Source: Treponema sp. CETP13
Lineage (GTDB): Bacteria; Spirochaetota; Spirochaetia; Treponematales; Treponemataceae
DNA length: 64,000 nt
Reading direction: 5' to 3'
NCBI GenBank assembly: GCA_001885315.1
Contig: MLPZ01000007.1
Coordinates: forward strand, 62,001-126,000
A program made the translations under genes and the position numbers. The notes under the pieces are model-generated. The model saw nothing but the letters and a program-made list of their open reading frames with translations. It was not told the origin of the DNA and did not search any database. This document shows positions 45,294-54,095 of the stretch, piece after piece (position 1 is the stretch's first letter; every line of letters begins with the position of its first letter).

Positions 45294-48208
45294 GTGAACA
45301 AAATAATGTAACCCTAAGACGGGCTAATAATGCTGTGATGTCAAGAGATTTTAATCTTGCAAGTAGACTGTATAGAAATGTACTTCGAACTGATTCTAAA
45401 AATTTAGAAATTTTGCTAAAACTAGCAGATTGTTATGTTAAAGGTAATAATGATAGGAAGGCTCTAGAAACGTATCTTAAGGTTATTGAAATAGAACCTA
45501 AGAATTTTAAGGCCTTAAATAGTTTAGGTGGCATTTATCGTCGTCTTGGGCAATATGATAATTCAATAAAAGTTTTGCATACAGCACTTGAATCTGGTGG
45601 AGATGTAAATACTATTAATTATAATCTGGGGCATACCTACAAGATGAGTGGCGATTATGATAACGCTTCTGATTGTTTTATGGCAGTTATTGATGAAAAT
45701 CCCAATGATGTACTTGCATACAATCATTTAGGGTCAATTAATGCAGCACAGGGTAAACATGAAAAAGCTTTGCTTGATTATCGGCGGGGTTTGCAAATAG
45801 ACCCAAATCATCCAATTTTACATTATAATGCTGCATTAAGTTTTGTAGCACTTAAAAAGTATGAGCAAGCAAAAAAAAGTTTTGAAAATGTGTTACGTTC
45901 AAAACCGGGTTGGGTAGAAGCAATGAGTAGTTATTCTAATCTGCTTTTGACCATGAATGAAAAAAAAGAGGCTAAAGCTCTATTAAAACAAGCCGTTTTA
46001 CTTAACCCTCAAAATATAAAAATAAAGAATTCTCTAGGAGAAATTTATACTAGTGAAGGGAAATATCATGAAGCAGCAGTTATTTTTAAAGAAAATTTGA
46101 ATGCAGAAAAAAATAATATAAATGCCTTGGAGGGCCTTGAATCTGTATACGAAAGTCAAAAAAAATATCTTGATGCAGCACGAATATTAAATAAACTCGA
46201 AAAAATTCATCCAGAAGATAATGAAATTGCATTACGCTTTGCCCGTGTACTAATGAATTTAGGAAGAATGCATAATGCTGGTGTACATTTAAAAGAAGTT
46301 TTAAGTCGAGATTCTGAAAATACAGATGCATTAAACTTACTTGCACAATATTACATTGCTAAAGGGAAAATGAAAAAAGTAGGCAGCTGTTATAAACGGA
46401 TTTCTGAAATAGATCCGTATAATGTTACTTATTTGCGAGATAGTGCTATTCAGCTTACAAAAGTTGGCAAATATGAAAGTGCCGAAAAACAACTTAAAAA
46501 ATATCTAGAAAAAAAACCAGATGACAGTGATGGATGGGTTGCTTTAGGTCAAAATTATGAAGGTATGCATAATTGGAAAAAAGCTTTAGAAGCATATAAA
46601 AAAAGCATTGAGCTTAATAATCAAAATGAAATTGTTTTCCAATATGTTGCGAATCTTTCAAAAATGTTAGCTGAAGATAAACAGTCTTTAGATACAATTA
46701 CTAAACTACTTGATGGTACGGGGATTGATATTGCAAGTGGAGATTTAGATTTACTTCAGAATTCTATCCAACGTCGTGAAAGAGTTCTTGATTCTCAAAG
46801 TGACAGTTATAGTTCTTTAGGGGAAGATGCAGAAGATGTCGAAGAAGTTGACGAACCAAAGGATATCTTAGAACTAGAATTGAGTAAAGATTATGAAGAT
46901 GTTGACGAAGATTTTGATGAATTTCTTAATGTAGAAATATCTCCAGGAGAGGATGATTCTTTTGTCGACGACTTTGCCAATCTAGAATTAGAAGACTCAG
47001 ATATGGTTCCTGAGGATATATTTGAAGGTGGAGATGAAGAAAATTATCATCAACTTGATGGTCTTGTTTCTACCAATGAACAACCAATAGACACAGATTT
47101 AAGTGATTTTGAAGCCGATCAAATTGATCCATTTGCAGATCGTGGACTGGGCCAGAGTGGGCCGAAAGAAGCTGATGCAATACTCGATGTTGATGATGAT
47201 GGAGATTTAGATTTCTTTAATGATTTAGAAGAAGAACCGGAGGACGAAGACAATTCTTTAGAAGAAAAAGAAATAGAAAAAATTAAAGAACCAGTAAATG
47301 AGGAAAGCCTTGATAAAAAAGGTTGTTCTGAAAATCCTGAGATGACTCCTCAAGGGCAAAATTTTCAAATGCCGCAACCACAATGGAATCCGCAATATAT
47401 TCCTAACTTTCCATTGCAAAATTCACCTCAGCAAGCTGTAGAAGAAGACTCTCTATCAAAAAAAGATGCAATGTGCAAAGCTGCGAAAGAAAAAGATTTT
47501 GAACTACCAATAGATGATGAACCAGAAGAAGAACAAGCAAAGCAAGCAATAGAAGAGCCAGAAATAGATGATGAACAGGAACTAGAAGAGGAGCCAGAAA
47601 TAGATGATGAACTGGTTTTAGAAGAAGAGCCAGAAATAGAAAATTGTGACTTAAAAATGGATGATGAAATTTCAGAAAATAAACAAGACTTCGATTCAGA
47701 TCAACTTTTGGAACCTTCAGATGCTATTATAGATGACATAGAAGATGAAGACCTTATTAGTGATGAAGAGCTTGCTATTCCTAAGGAAGAGCTTTTAGAT
47801 GAAGACGAGATTATGATGGATAAAGTACGAATAGTTTTACACGAAGTTTGGGAAAACCCACCTGTAAAATCGTTTAACACTGTTTCTGCCATGTTTTCTG
47901 ATTTACGTGATTTATGTGAATATTTACCAGAACCAAAATACAATGAGTTTTTGGAGGGGTTAACTGATATGAAATTAGATTATGTAATTTCACGGCTTTC
48001 CGGAAAACCCGGTTTGTTATCAGTAGCTAATCTCCTTAGAGATCGAGGGGCTGTCAAAATAGATACTCTAAAAAATAAAAAAAATAAAAGTATCCGTGAA
48101 ACAGTTTCCTACATGCAAACTTTAGTAGAAGAATTGCCACCTAAAAAAGGAAATCAACAACTCAACACTAAAGTTTCGGGTTTGTTAAATAGACTTAGTC
48201 AATCTTAA
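45290..48208 (+). CDS. TPR protein with acidic region
   Basis: The 972-residue protein has no signal peptide. Residues 1-500 hold about a dozen TPR units (for example ALETYLKVIEIEPKNFKALN and HEKALLDYRRGLQIDPNHPI). Residues 500-830 are very acidic, with three copies of a PEIDDE-type unit, and residues 830-972 form a separate basic C-terminal region. It is probably a cytoplasmic scaffold; the acidic stretch may be unfolded. It overlaps the LamG/FN3 gene by 4 nt, so the two are coupled, and its 3' end overlaps the convergent M24 peptidase by 14 nt. No catalytic motif is seen. Confidence 0.85.
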   Translation: MSEQNNVTLRRANNAVMSRDFNLASRLYRNVLRTDSKNLEILLKLADCYVKGNNDRKALETYLKVIEIEPKNFKALNSLGGIYRRLGQYDNSIKVLHTALESGGDVNTINYNLGHTYKMSGDYDNASDCFMAVIDENPNDVLAYNHLGSINAAQGKHEKALLDYRRGLQIDPNHPILHYNAALSFVALKKYEQAKKSFENVLRSKPGWVEAMSSYSNLLLTMNEKKEAKALLKQAVLLNPQNIKIKNSLGEIYTSEGKYHEAAVIFKENLNAEKNNINALEGLESVYESQKKYLDAARILNKLEKIHPEDNEIALRFARVLMNLGRMHNAGVHLKEVLSRDSENTDALNLLAQYYIAKGKMKKVGSCYKRISEIDPYNVTYLRDSAIQLTKVGKYESAEKQLKKYLEKKPDDSDGWVALGQNYEGMHNWKKALEAYKKSIELNNQNEIVFQYVANLSKMLAEDKQSLDTITKLLDGTGIDIASGDLDLLQNSIQRRERVLDSQSDSYSSLGEDAEDVEEVDEPKDILELELSKDYEDVDEDFDEFLNVEISPGEDDSFVDDFANLELEDSDMVPEDIFEGGDEENYHQLDGLVSTNEQPIDTDLSDFEADQIDPFADRGLGQSGPKEADAILDVDDDGDLDFFNDLEEEPEDEDNSLEEKEIEKIKEPVNEESLDKKGCSENPEMTPQGQNFQMPQPQWNPQYIPNFPLQNSPQQAVEEDSLSKKDAMCKAAKEKDFELPIDDEPEEEQAKQAIEEPEIDDEQELEEEPEIDDELVLEEEPEIENCDLKMDDEISENKQDFDSDQLLEPSDAIIDDIEDEDLISDEELAIPKEELLDEDEIMMDKVRIVLHEVWENPPVKSFNTVSAMFSDLRDLCEYLPEPKYNEFLEGLTDMKLDYVISRLSGKPGLLSVANLLRDRGAVKIDTLKNKKNKSIRETVSYMQTLVEELPPKKGNQQLNTKVSGLLNRLSQS
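47555..47640 (+). repeat. 36-bp tandem repeat in the TPR gene
   Basis: Two full copies (starting at 47555 and 47591) and one partial copy (47627-47640) of a 36-bp unit encode the 12-residue EPEIDDEXXLEE repeat. The exact period suggests recent slippage, and copy number may vary between strains. Confidence 0.8.
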
Positions 48209-49334
48209 TAATTCGTGAATGAGTGAGGATTTCGTGCCCATCATCTGTGATGAGTACGTCATTTTCTAATCGACATCCGCCTATTTTTGGATCATATAAA
48301 CCAGGTTCACATGTTTCAACTACTCCGGGAAGTAAAATAGTCGTGTTATCACCAATAGAACGCATTACCGGAAATTCGTGGCATTCTAAGCCATAACTAT
48401 GTCCTAGACTATGCGGCATTATACGTTTTTTTGAGGCAAAAACTTCATCAGCTTTTATCGCGGCTTCACTTACTTTACATCCTGGTTTATAAAATTTTAA
48501 GGATTCTTTATACGCTTTTTCTACAAGTTCGAGCTGTTCTTTTTGTTCTTGTGTGAGAGGTCCTTTTGCAACTGTTAAGGTTGTATCACTTGTATATCCT
48601 TCCCAAACGACTCCAAAATCGAGGATTGATAAACCTTGTGTTCCCCATGGCCCGTCAGTATATCCAGGAAAACAATGGATTCCCCAACTGCGAGAAGGAC
48701 CTGCAGCTAGTGTGTCAAAACCTGTTCTTTCACAACCTGCTTTGCGTAATTCTTTTTCTATAAGAAGTGCTACATCTGTTTCTGTTTTTATGCTGCCATT
48801 ACGGATATCTTTTTCTATAATGTCAATAATTTTATCACCAATTGCAGCAGCCTTTTTAATACAATAAATTTCATAATCGTCTTTTACAGTTCTCATTGAA
48901 TCAACAACTGTCATAGATCCTTTTTCACGGCAAATAATCTGCATATCTGCTAGTTCGTCAACATAATGTAAAAATTGTGGGTAGGGTGTATTACTCGGGA
49001 TTTCTATTTTAGAATTTTGGGGAACTTTAAGAATTTTCAATAGTCCTTTGAGTGCTTGAATTGGAGTTCGTCCAAAATCGGTGTATGGTATGATTTTATC
49101 AACGTGGGCTTTTATATTAGCTAAATTTATATCCCAAGGGCATAAAATACTAGACCCATTAACAGTTAGAACAAACATAGCATCCATTGGATGTCCTGTA
49201 AAATAACGAACATTGGGTGTTCTCATTCCTTCTGTATCTTGAAACATTAAGGCACCAATTCCTTCTTGTGCCATCCAAGTTGCCAAACTTGCACGTCGCA
49301 GAGCATAAATGGCATTTAAATCAAATTTTTTCAT
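48195..49334 (-). CDS. M24-family Xaa-Pro peptidase
   Basis: This 379-residue protein has an N-terminal creatinase-like domain (residues 1-150) and a C-terminal pita-bread domain with metal ligands in LDFGVVWEGYTSDTTLTV (two Asp), LGHSYGLECHEF (His), ETCEPGLY (Glu) and CRLENDVLI (Glu). It cleaves Xaa-Pro dipeptides or peptides. The start at 49334 follows GGGAG by 7 nt, and TATACT lies 20 nt upstream. The longer frame (to 49424) begins with 30 residues that have no signal or match. It is convergent with the TPR gene. Confidence 0.92.
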   Translation of the reverse strand: MKKFDLNAIYALRRASLATWMAQEGIGALMFQDTEGMRTPNVRYFTGHPMDAMFVLTVNGSSILCPWDINLANIKAHVDKIIPYTDFGRTPIQALKGLLKILKVPQNSKIEIPSNTPYPQFLHYVDELADMQIICREKGSMTVVDSMRTVKDDYEIYCIKKAAAIGDKIIDIIEKDIRNGSIKTETDVALLIEKELRKAGCERTGFDTLAAGPSRSWGIHCFPGYTDGPWGTQGLSILDFGVVWEGYTSDTTLTVAKGPLTQEQKEQLELVEKAYKESLKFYKPGCKVSEAAIKADEVFASKKRIMPHSLGHSYGLECHEFPVMRSIGDNTTILLPGVVETCEPGLYDPKIGGCRLENDVLITDDGHEILTHSRIIKID

Positions 49335-49355
49335 TCTATAACTCCCATTCTGCAA

Positions 49356-49361
49356 AGTATA
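49356..49361 (-). promoter_or_regulatory. -10 element of the M24 peptidase gene (leadered)
   Basis: TATACT on the minus strand ends 21 nt before the ATG at 49334, leaving room for the GGGAG ribosome binding site. Confidence 0.5.
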
Positions 49362-49488
49362 CACTATTGATAATAAAAAGTGAAATAAAAATCGCCTAAT
49401 ACATATCTGGAAATCTTGTAACATATTACTAGGTAATCATTTTGATCTTTCCATTGATAATGCAATGCCAAACACTTGACACGTTTGC

Positions 49489-49494
49489 TATACT
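49489..49494 (+). promoter_or_regulatory. Extended -10 element, leaderless start of the metal-binding lipoprotein gene
   Basis: TATACT preceded by TGC ends 6 nt before the ATG at 49501. No Shine-Dalgarno sequence is present. No -35 at normal spacing was found. Confidence 0.6.
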
Positions 49495-49500
49495 ACAAAT

Positions 49501-50415
49501 ATGAAAAACAAATATTTACATCATTTTAATTTTATGGTCGCGATTGCTTTGATTGCATCATTGGTGTTGGTTTCCTGCTCGGAAAAGAAAAATTCATCTC
49601 AGGTACAGTCTGAACAACAAGTAACAACCCAAAAAGAGACAGCTGAAAAACCTATTATTGCAGTTTCGATTGTACCAGAGCAGACTTTTGTACAAAAAGT
49701 GTGTGGTGATGATTATGAAGTGGTAACAATCATTCCGCCAGGATATAGTCCAGAGTCCTATGATCCGACTCCTCTTGAGGCCGAAAAGTTTAATAAGGCA
49801 AAAATTTATTTTACCATTGGGGTTCCAGCCGAAGAAAATATTCTAAAACGAATTTCTTCTGATACTAAAATAGTGCATCTAGAAGATATAGTTTCTAAAG
49901 CATATGAGGATCGTCATTTTGGTGATACTCGTGATCCCCATATTTGGTTGTCACCTAAAAGAGTTAAAGTTATGGTGAACACGATTGCTGAAAATTTAGT
50001 TATATTAAAAGAAGGCTCGGCAGACTACATGGAAAATGCAAATCAGTACATTGAAGAATTGTCACAGTTAGAAGTTGATATTACACAATTACTTCTTCCA
50101 GTAAAAAGTATGTCTTTTGTTGTTTTCCATCCCGCGTTTGGTTATTTTGCTGATGAGTTTGGTTTAAAAATGTATGCATTAGAAGAAGAAGGTCATGATG
50201 CTACGCCTAAAAATCTTATGAATTTAGTAGATTTTGCAAAAGAAAATGGAATTAAAACTATTTTTTATCAAGATGAAATTGATAGTGCACAGTCGAAATC
50301 TTTTGCAGAAGAGATTGGTGGAATATCTGTACCACTTTCTCCATTATCTGCAGATTATACAGCTAATCTTCTAAAAATGGCAAAGACGATAAAAGATAGC
50401 CAAGTTACTAATTAA
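49501..50415 (+). CDS. znuA: Zinc/manganese ABC transporter substrate-binding lipoprotein
   Basis: This 304-residue lipoprotein (lipobox VLVSC, Cys at about residue 26) belongs to the ZnuA/TroA metal-binding family. Ligand motifs are DPHIWLSP (about 140), FHPAFGYFADEFGL (about 204) and the Asp/Glu region FYQDEIDSA near residue 260. The first loop reads GYSPESYDPTP; most family members have His in place of this Glu, so metal coordination may differ. The linker before residue 50 is Gln/Lys/Ser-rich. The start depends on a leaderless promoter. Confidence 0.9.
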   Translation: MKNKYLHHFNFMVAIALIASLVLVSCSEKKNSSQVQSEQQVTTQKETAEKPIIAVSIVPEQTFVQKVCGDDYEVVTIIPPGYSPESYDPTPLEAEKFNKAKIYFTIGVPAEENILKRISSDTKIVHLEDIVSKAYEDRHFGDTRDPHIWLSPKRVKVMVNTIAENLVILKEGSADYMENANQYIEELSQLEVDITQLLLPVKSMSFVVFHPAFGYFADEFGLKMYALEEEGHDATPKNLMNLVDFAKENGIKTIFYQDEIDSAQSKSFAEEIGGISVPLSPLSADYTANLLKMAKTIKDSQVTN

Positions 50416-50435
50416 AATAAGGATAGTAAATAGGA

Positions 50436-51308
50436 ATGGGAATAAAAAAAATTGGTGAAACGTCTAAACTTGCAACTAGTGTTGATTTGACTAAACCTGC
50501 AATAAAGATAAAAGACATTTCTGTATCATATGGGAAGACTCAAGCTTTACAGCATATTTCTCTTTCGGTAAACGAAAAAGATTATTTGGGGATTATGGGT
50601 CCTAATGGGGGAGGAAAATCGACCCTGTTACGTACTATTTTAGGATTTATAAAACCAGATAATGGAATAGCAGAAGTTTTTGGGTGTTCTTGTGCAAAAA
50701 ACAGAGAAATATTAGGGTATGTTCCTCAGTTTTCTTCTGTAGATAAGAATTTTCCAATTTCTGTGCAAAAAGTAGTAGAAACAGGGCTTTTAAAAGGGAG
50801 GGCTCATCCTTTCCATACATATTCTAATGAGCAAAAAGAACAGGCTATGCAACAACTTGAGCGATTGGGAATTGCTGATTTGGCAAATCGGCAAATTTCG
50901 GAATTATCAGGAGGGGAGTTTCAGCGATTACTTATTGCGCGCTCTCTTGCTGCAAATCCTAAGATTTTACTTCTTGATGAACCAACTGCAAGTGTAGATC
51001 CTTCTTCACGAGAGAAGATTTATAGTCTTTTGGCCGAGTTAAATAAAGAAATGACTATTGTTTTGGTAACACATGATTTAACGGCTATTTCTTCGAGTAT
51101 AAAAAAACTTGCTTGTTTAAATCAAACCCTTGTATATCATGGGGAGCCTGTTCTTACAGATGAAGTTGTAGAGGCTATGTATGGTTGTCCGGTCGATTTG
51201 ATAGCACATGGTGTTCCTCATCGTGTTTTAGCTGATTCGGCGCATCAATGTGTGCATGGAATTGGCGATAATTGTCCTGTTTGTAATGGAGATTCTAAAC
51301 ATGTTTAA
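50436..51308 (+). CDS. znuC: Zinc/manganese ABC transporter ATPase
   Basis: This 290-residue ATPase has Walker A GPNGGGKST near residue 55, signature LSGGEFQRLL, Walker B ILLLDEPTASVD and switch His in LVTHDLTAI. The C-terminal tail carries several Cys and His (AHQCVHGIGDNCPVCNGDSKH), a possible metal-binding segment. About 30 extra residues precede the usual N-terminal strand. It energises the permease encoded next; the two genes overlap by 8 nt. Confidence 0.93.
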   Translation: MGIKKIGETSKLATSVDLTKPAIKIKDISVSYGKTQALQHISLSVNEKDYLGIMGPNGGGKSTLLRTILGFIKPDNGIAEVFGCSCAKNREILGYVPQFSSVDKNFPISVQKVVETGLLKGRAHPFHTYSNEQKEQAMQQLERLGIADLANRQISELSGGEFQRLLIARSLAANPKILLLDEPTASVDPSSREKIYSLLAELNKEMTIVLVTHDLTAISSSIKKLACLNQTLVYHGEPVLTDEVVEAMYGCPVDLIAHGVPHRVLADSAHQCVHGIGDNCPVCNGDSKHV

Positions 51309-52134
51309 TGCGCTTTTACAATATAAGTTTTTACAAAATGCTGTTGTAGCAAGTTTACTTGCTAGTATTGTGTGTGGCATTATTGGTGTAATTATAGTAG
51401 AAAAGAAAATGCTTATGATGAGTGGTGGGATTGCTCATACTGCTTTAGGTGGAGTCGGATTGGGATATCTTCTCGGGTTTGCTCCTATTTTAGGGGCAGT
51501 TGGCTTTTCTGTTGCTGCTGCTTTTGGTATAGGAACTGTACGTAAAAAAGGTGGAAAATATGCTGATGTGGCCATTGCTTTATTTTGGTCTCTAGGAATG
51601 GCTTTGGGGATTATTTTTATAGGAATGACGCCTGGGTATCCTCCAGATGTTAACTCCTATTTATTTGGCAGCATTCTTTCGGTAGCTCGTTCTGATTTGC
51701 TGTTAATACTCGTTATGACGGTAATTGTTTTAGCCGTTATTATCTTGTTTTTTAATGATTGGGAAGCATGGCTTTTTGATGAAGAATTTTCTGCCGTATC
51801 TGGGTTAGCTGTAACTTTTTTAGAATATACAATGTTAGTTCTTGTTGCTCTTACCGTTGTAGCTCTTATTAGAGTTGCCGGAATTATAATGGTTATAGCA
51901 TTACTAGCAGCTCCGGCTGCAACTGCAGGACTATTTGCAAAAAAACTTAAAAGTCGAATGGGTTTAGCTATTGTATTTGGTATTATAAGTTGCCTTGGCG
52001 GGTTGTGGTTATCATATACTTGGAATATAGCTTCTGGGGCAGTAATAATTCTTTGTAGCGTTGCGCTTTATGTTTTATGTAGTCTTGTGATTACTATACA
52101 ACACTATATGGCAAAAAAAAGATTAGCAAAATAA
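51301..52134 (+). CDS. znuB: Zinc/manganese ABC transporter permease
   Basis: This 277-residue ABC-3 family permease has about eight or nine hydrophobic segments and starts MFNALLQYKFLQNAVVASLLASI, as in ZnuB/TroC proteins. The conserved GGIAHTALGGVGLGYLLG segment is present at about residue 40. The start at 51301 follows GGAG and overlaps the ATPase gene by 8 nt. A longer frame from 51250 lies fully inside the ATPase coding sequence and is less likely. Confidence 0.93.
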   Translation: MFNALLQYKFLQNAVVASLLASIVCGIIGVIIVEKKMLMMSGGIAHTALGGVGLGYLLGFAPILGAVGFSVAAAFGIGTVRKKGGKYADVAIALFWSLGMALGIIFIGMTPGYPPDVNSYLFGSILSVARSDLLLILVMTVIVLAVIILFFNDWEAWLFDEEFSAVSGLAVTFLEYTMLVLVALTVVALIRVAGIIMVIALLAAPAATAGLFAKKLKSRMGLAIVFGIISCLGGLWLSYTWNIASGAVIILCSVALYVLCSLVITIQHYMAKKRLAK

Positions 52135-52139
52135 AATAG

Positions 52140-52169
52140 ACATGACTTAAGGGACGCCTTAAGTCATGT
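52140..52169. terminator. Bidirectional terminator between the metal transporter and suf genes
   Basis: The 13-bp perfect stem ACATGACTTAAGG/CCTTAAGTCATGT (52140-52152 with 52157-52169) has a 4-nt loop. The minus-strand side has a better T-rich tail. It separates two convergent operons. Confidence 0.85.
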
Positions 52170-52176
52170 TAAAAAA

Positions 52177-53169
52177 TTATGATAAAAATCCGTTAATAAT
52201 TTCTTGTTCTGCTTCTTTTTCTGTAAGACCTAAAGTCATAAGTTTTGTAAGCTGAGCTCCCGCAATTTTGCCGATTGCTGCTTCATGAACAAGTCTTGCA
52301 TCTACATTGTTTGCAGTAATTTCTGGAATTGCCGTAACTCGGCCTTGATCCATAATTATCCCGTCACATTCTACGTGTCCATAGCATTTTGTGTTTCCAT
52401 TTATTTTAGAAACAAACTTTTGATAACTTTTATCTGATGCAATAGAACGCGAAACAACTTGCACGCTTGATCCTTCACCGTTTAAATCAACATCAAATTG
52501 AGTTTCTGCATATTGTTCTTTATGTGTATGTATTTTTTCTATAACTGATAAATTTGCGCCTTCCCCAAGTTCTGCTTTTGTTTGTCGAACAGTATAATCA
52601 ATTCCTTTAATTTGTTGACTTTCCATTTGCATACTAGAATTTTTGCCCATGTGAATTTCAACTCGCGGATTCATTTTTACAACGCCTGCGTCAGAATGCC
52701 TGTTAGCATGAGTTTCACCATAATGTTTTTCTAAATAGGTTACTCGAGCTCCTTCTTCTATAAAAAAGCTATGCTGGCCTCTATGTTCGGTTTCTTTGGT
52801 GTTTCCGTTGTGAATAGCGCAGCCTGCTACAATTGTTACATTTGCATTCTTGCCAATATAGAAGTCATTATTAGCAATATCTGTCATACCACTTTGTGTA
52901 ACTATTGCGGGGATATAGACAAATTCCATTGGAGTATTAGGTTTTACTTTTATAGTTAGAGCTCCTGTTTCTTCATTTGTGGTAATAGAAACATTTTTTG
53001 TAATTATGCGCTCTGCAACTTTCCCATTTTCTCGAATATTGCAGGCTACAGTAGGAGAGGCTCCTTTTACGCCATTATTTTCAAAGTCTCCATTTTTTAC
53101 ATCGGTAACTCTCTCTAACAATTCTTTTACAGTCGTATCTAAAGGATGTTGTGTAACTTTTTGTGCCAT
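52177..53169 (-). CDS. sufB: SufB/SufD-family Fe-S cluster assembly scaffold
   Basis: This 330-residue protein has the right-handed parallel beta-helix pattern of SufB/SufD (HSFFIEEGARVTYLEKHYGE, RVEIHMGKNSSMQME, then CYGHVECDGIIMDQGRVTAIPEI), followed by the C-terminal segment with LVHEAAIGKIAGAQL. It is shorter than E. coli SufB (about 495). With SufC alone it resembles the two-gene minimal system (SMS, a SUF-like sufC-sufB pair) described in anaerobes. No sufS, sufU or sufE is nearby. Its stop is 8 nt before a terminator hairpin. Confidence 0.85.
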   Translation of the reverse strand: MAQKVTQHPLDTTVKELLERVTDVKNGDFENNGVKGASPTVACNIRENGKVAERIITKNVSITTNEETGALTIKVKPNTPMEFVYIPAIVTQSGMTDIANNDFYIGKNANVTIVAGCAIHNGNTKETEHRGQHSFFIEEGARVTYLEKHYGETHANRHSDAGVVKMNPRVEIHMGKNSSMQMESQQIKGIDYTVRQTKAELGEGANLSVIEKIHTHKEQYAETQFDVDLNGEGSSVQVVSRSIASDKSYQKFVSKINGNTKCYGHVECDGIIMDQGRVTAIPEITANNVDARLVHEAAIGKIAGAQLTKLMTLGLTEKEAEQEIINGFLS

Positions 53170-53972
53170 TATTTTCCCCCTCTTGTTGAAACAGTTTTCG
53201 ATGCTGTGTAATTTTTAGCTGCAAATTCTTTTAAATCAGGTGTGTCACCGGTCATACATTCTTTTAAGTGTCCATCTAGTGAACATTTACGAGGATCTCT
53301 TGCTGTGATATCAATACGGTCACCTTTTGTAGAAATTGACTGAACTTTTCCTTCGTTAAGCATAACTATTTTATCTGCAATATTCAGAATTTTTTCCTGA
53401 TGTGAAATAATGAGGATAGATCCTTTTCTGGTGCTTTTTATGTCGTTAAAAACTTCGATAAGATTTTGAAAACTCCACAAATCAATGCCTGCTTCTGGCT
53501 CATCAAATAATGAGAGTTGAGGGTTTCTTGCAAGAACTGTAGCTATTTCGATTCGTTTAATTTCACCACCACTTAAGGTAGGGTTAACTTCCCTTTCTAC
53601 GTATCCTTTTGCACAAAGCCCCACGGTTGATAAATAGTCACAACATTCACTTGTTTTTAATTTTTTGCCTGCTGCAAGATTAAGAAGAGTATGAACTTTT
53701 ATACCTTTAAAGGTGCATGGTTGCTGAAAACTAAATCCAATTCCCATTCGAGCTCTCTCATCTATTGTTTTATTTGTTATGTCTTCCCCGTTAAAGATGA
53801 CTTTTCCACTATCTGGTTTTTCAATACCCATAATAACTTTAACCAAGGTAGATTTTCCCGACCCATTAGGCCCAGTAATTGCCATGCATGTGAGGTTATC
53901 AATTTGTAAATTAATACCATTTAAAATATGTCTTTCACCTCTAGTGAGGTAAATGTTTTCAAGTTCTAACAT
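53169..53972 (-). CDS. sufC: Fe-S cluster assembly ATPase SufC
   Basis: The 267-residue ABC-type ATPase has Walker A GPNGSGKST near residue 36, signature LSGGEIKRIEIA near 135, Walker B LSLFDEPEAGIDLWSF near 155 (the SufC-type EAGID), and switch His in LIISHQEKIL. It energises cluster assembly on the SufB-like scaffold. The C-terminal 45 residues form a charged tail. Its stop overlaps the next ATG by 1 nt. AAGGAT precedes the ATG. A Crp/Fnr-type regulator starts the upstream gene, 123 bp away. Confidence 0.92.
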   Translation of the reverse strand: MLELENIYLTRGERHILNGINLQIDNLTCMAITGPNGSGKSTLVKVIMGIEKPDSGKVIFNGEDITNKTIDERARMGIGFSFQQPCTFKGIKVHTLLNLAAGKKLKTSECCDYLSTVGLCAKGYVEREVNPTLSGGEIKRIEIATVLARNPQLSLFDEPEAGIDLWSFQNLIEVFNDIKSTRKGSILIISHQEKILNIADKIVMLNEGKVQSISTKGDRIDITARDPRKCSLDGHLKECMTGDTPDLKEFAAKNYTASKTVSTRGGK

Positions 53973-54095
53973 TTTATATCCTTTTTGCTACATATAAGTC
54001 TTAGCTATATGTGTATGAATTTACCGATTTTGTAACCTATAGTCAATAAAATATAAGTAATGGGAAAATAATACTGTTGGAAAAACAACAAAATG

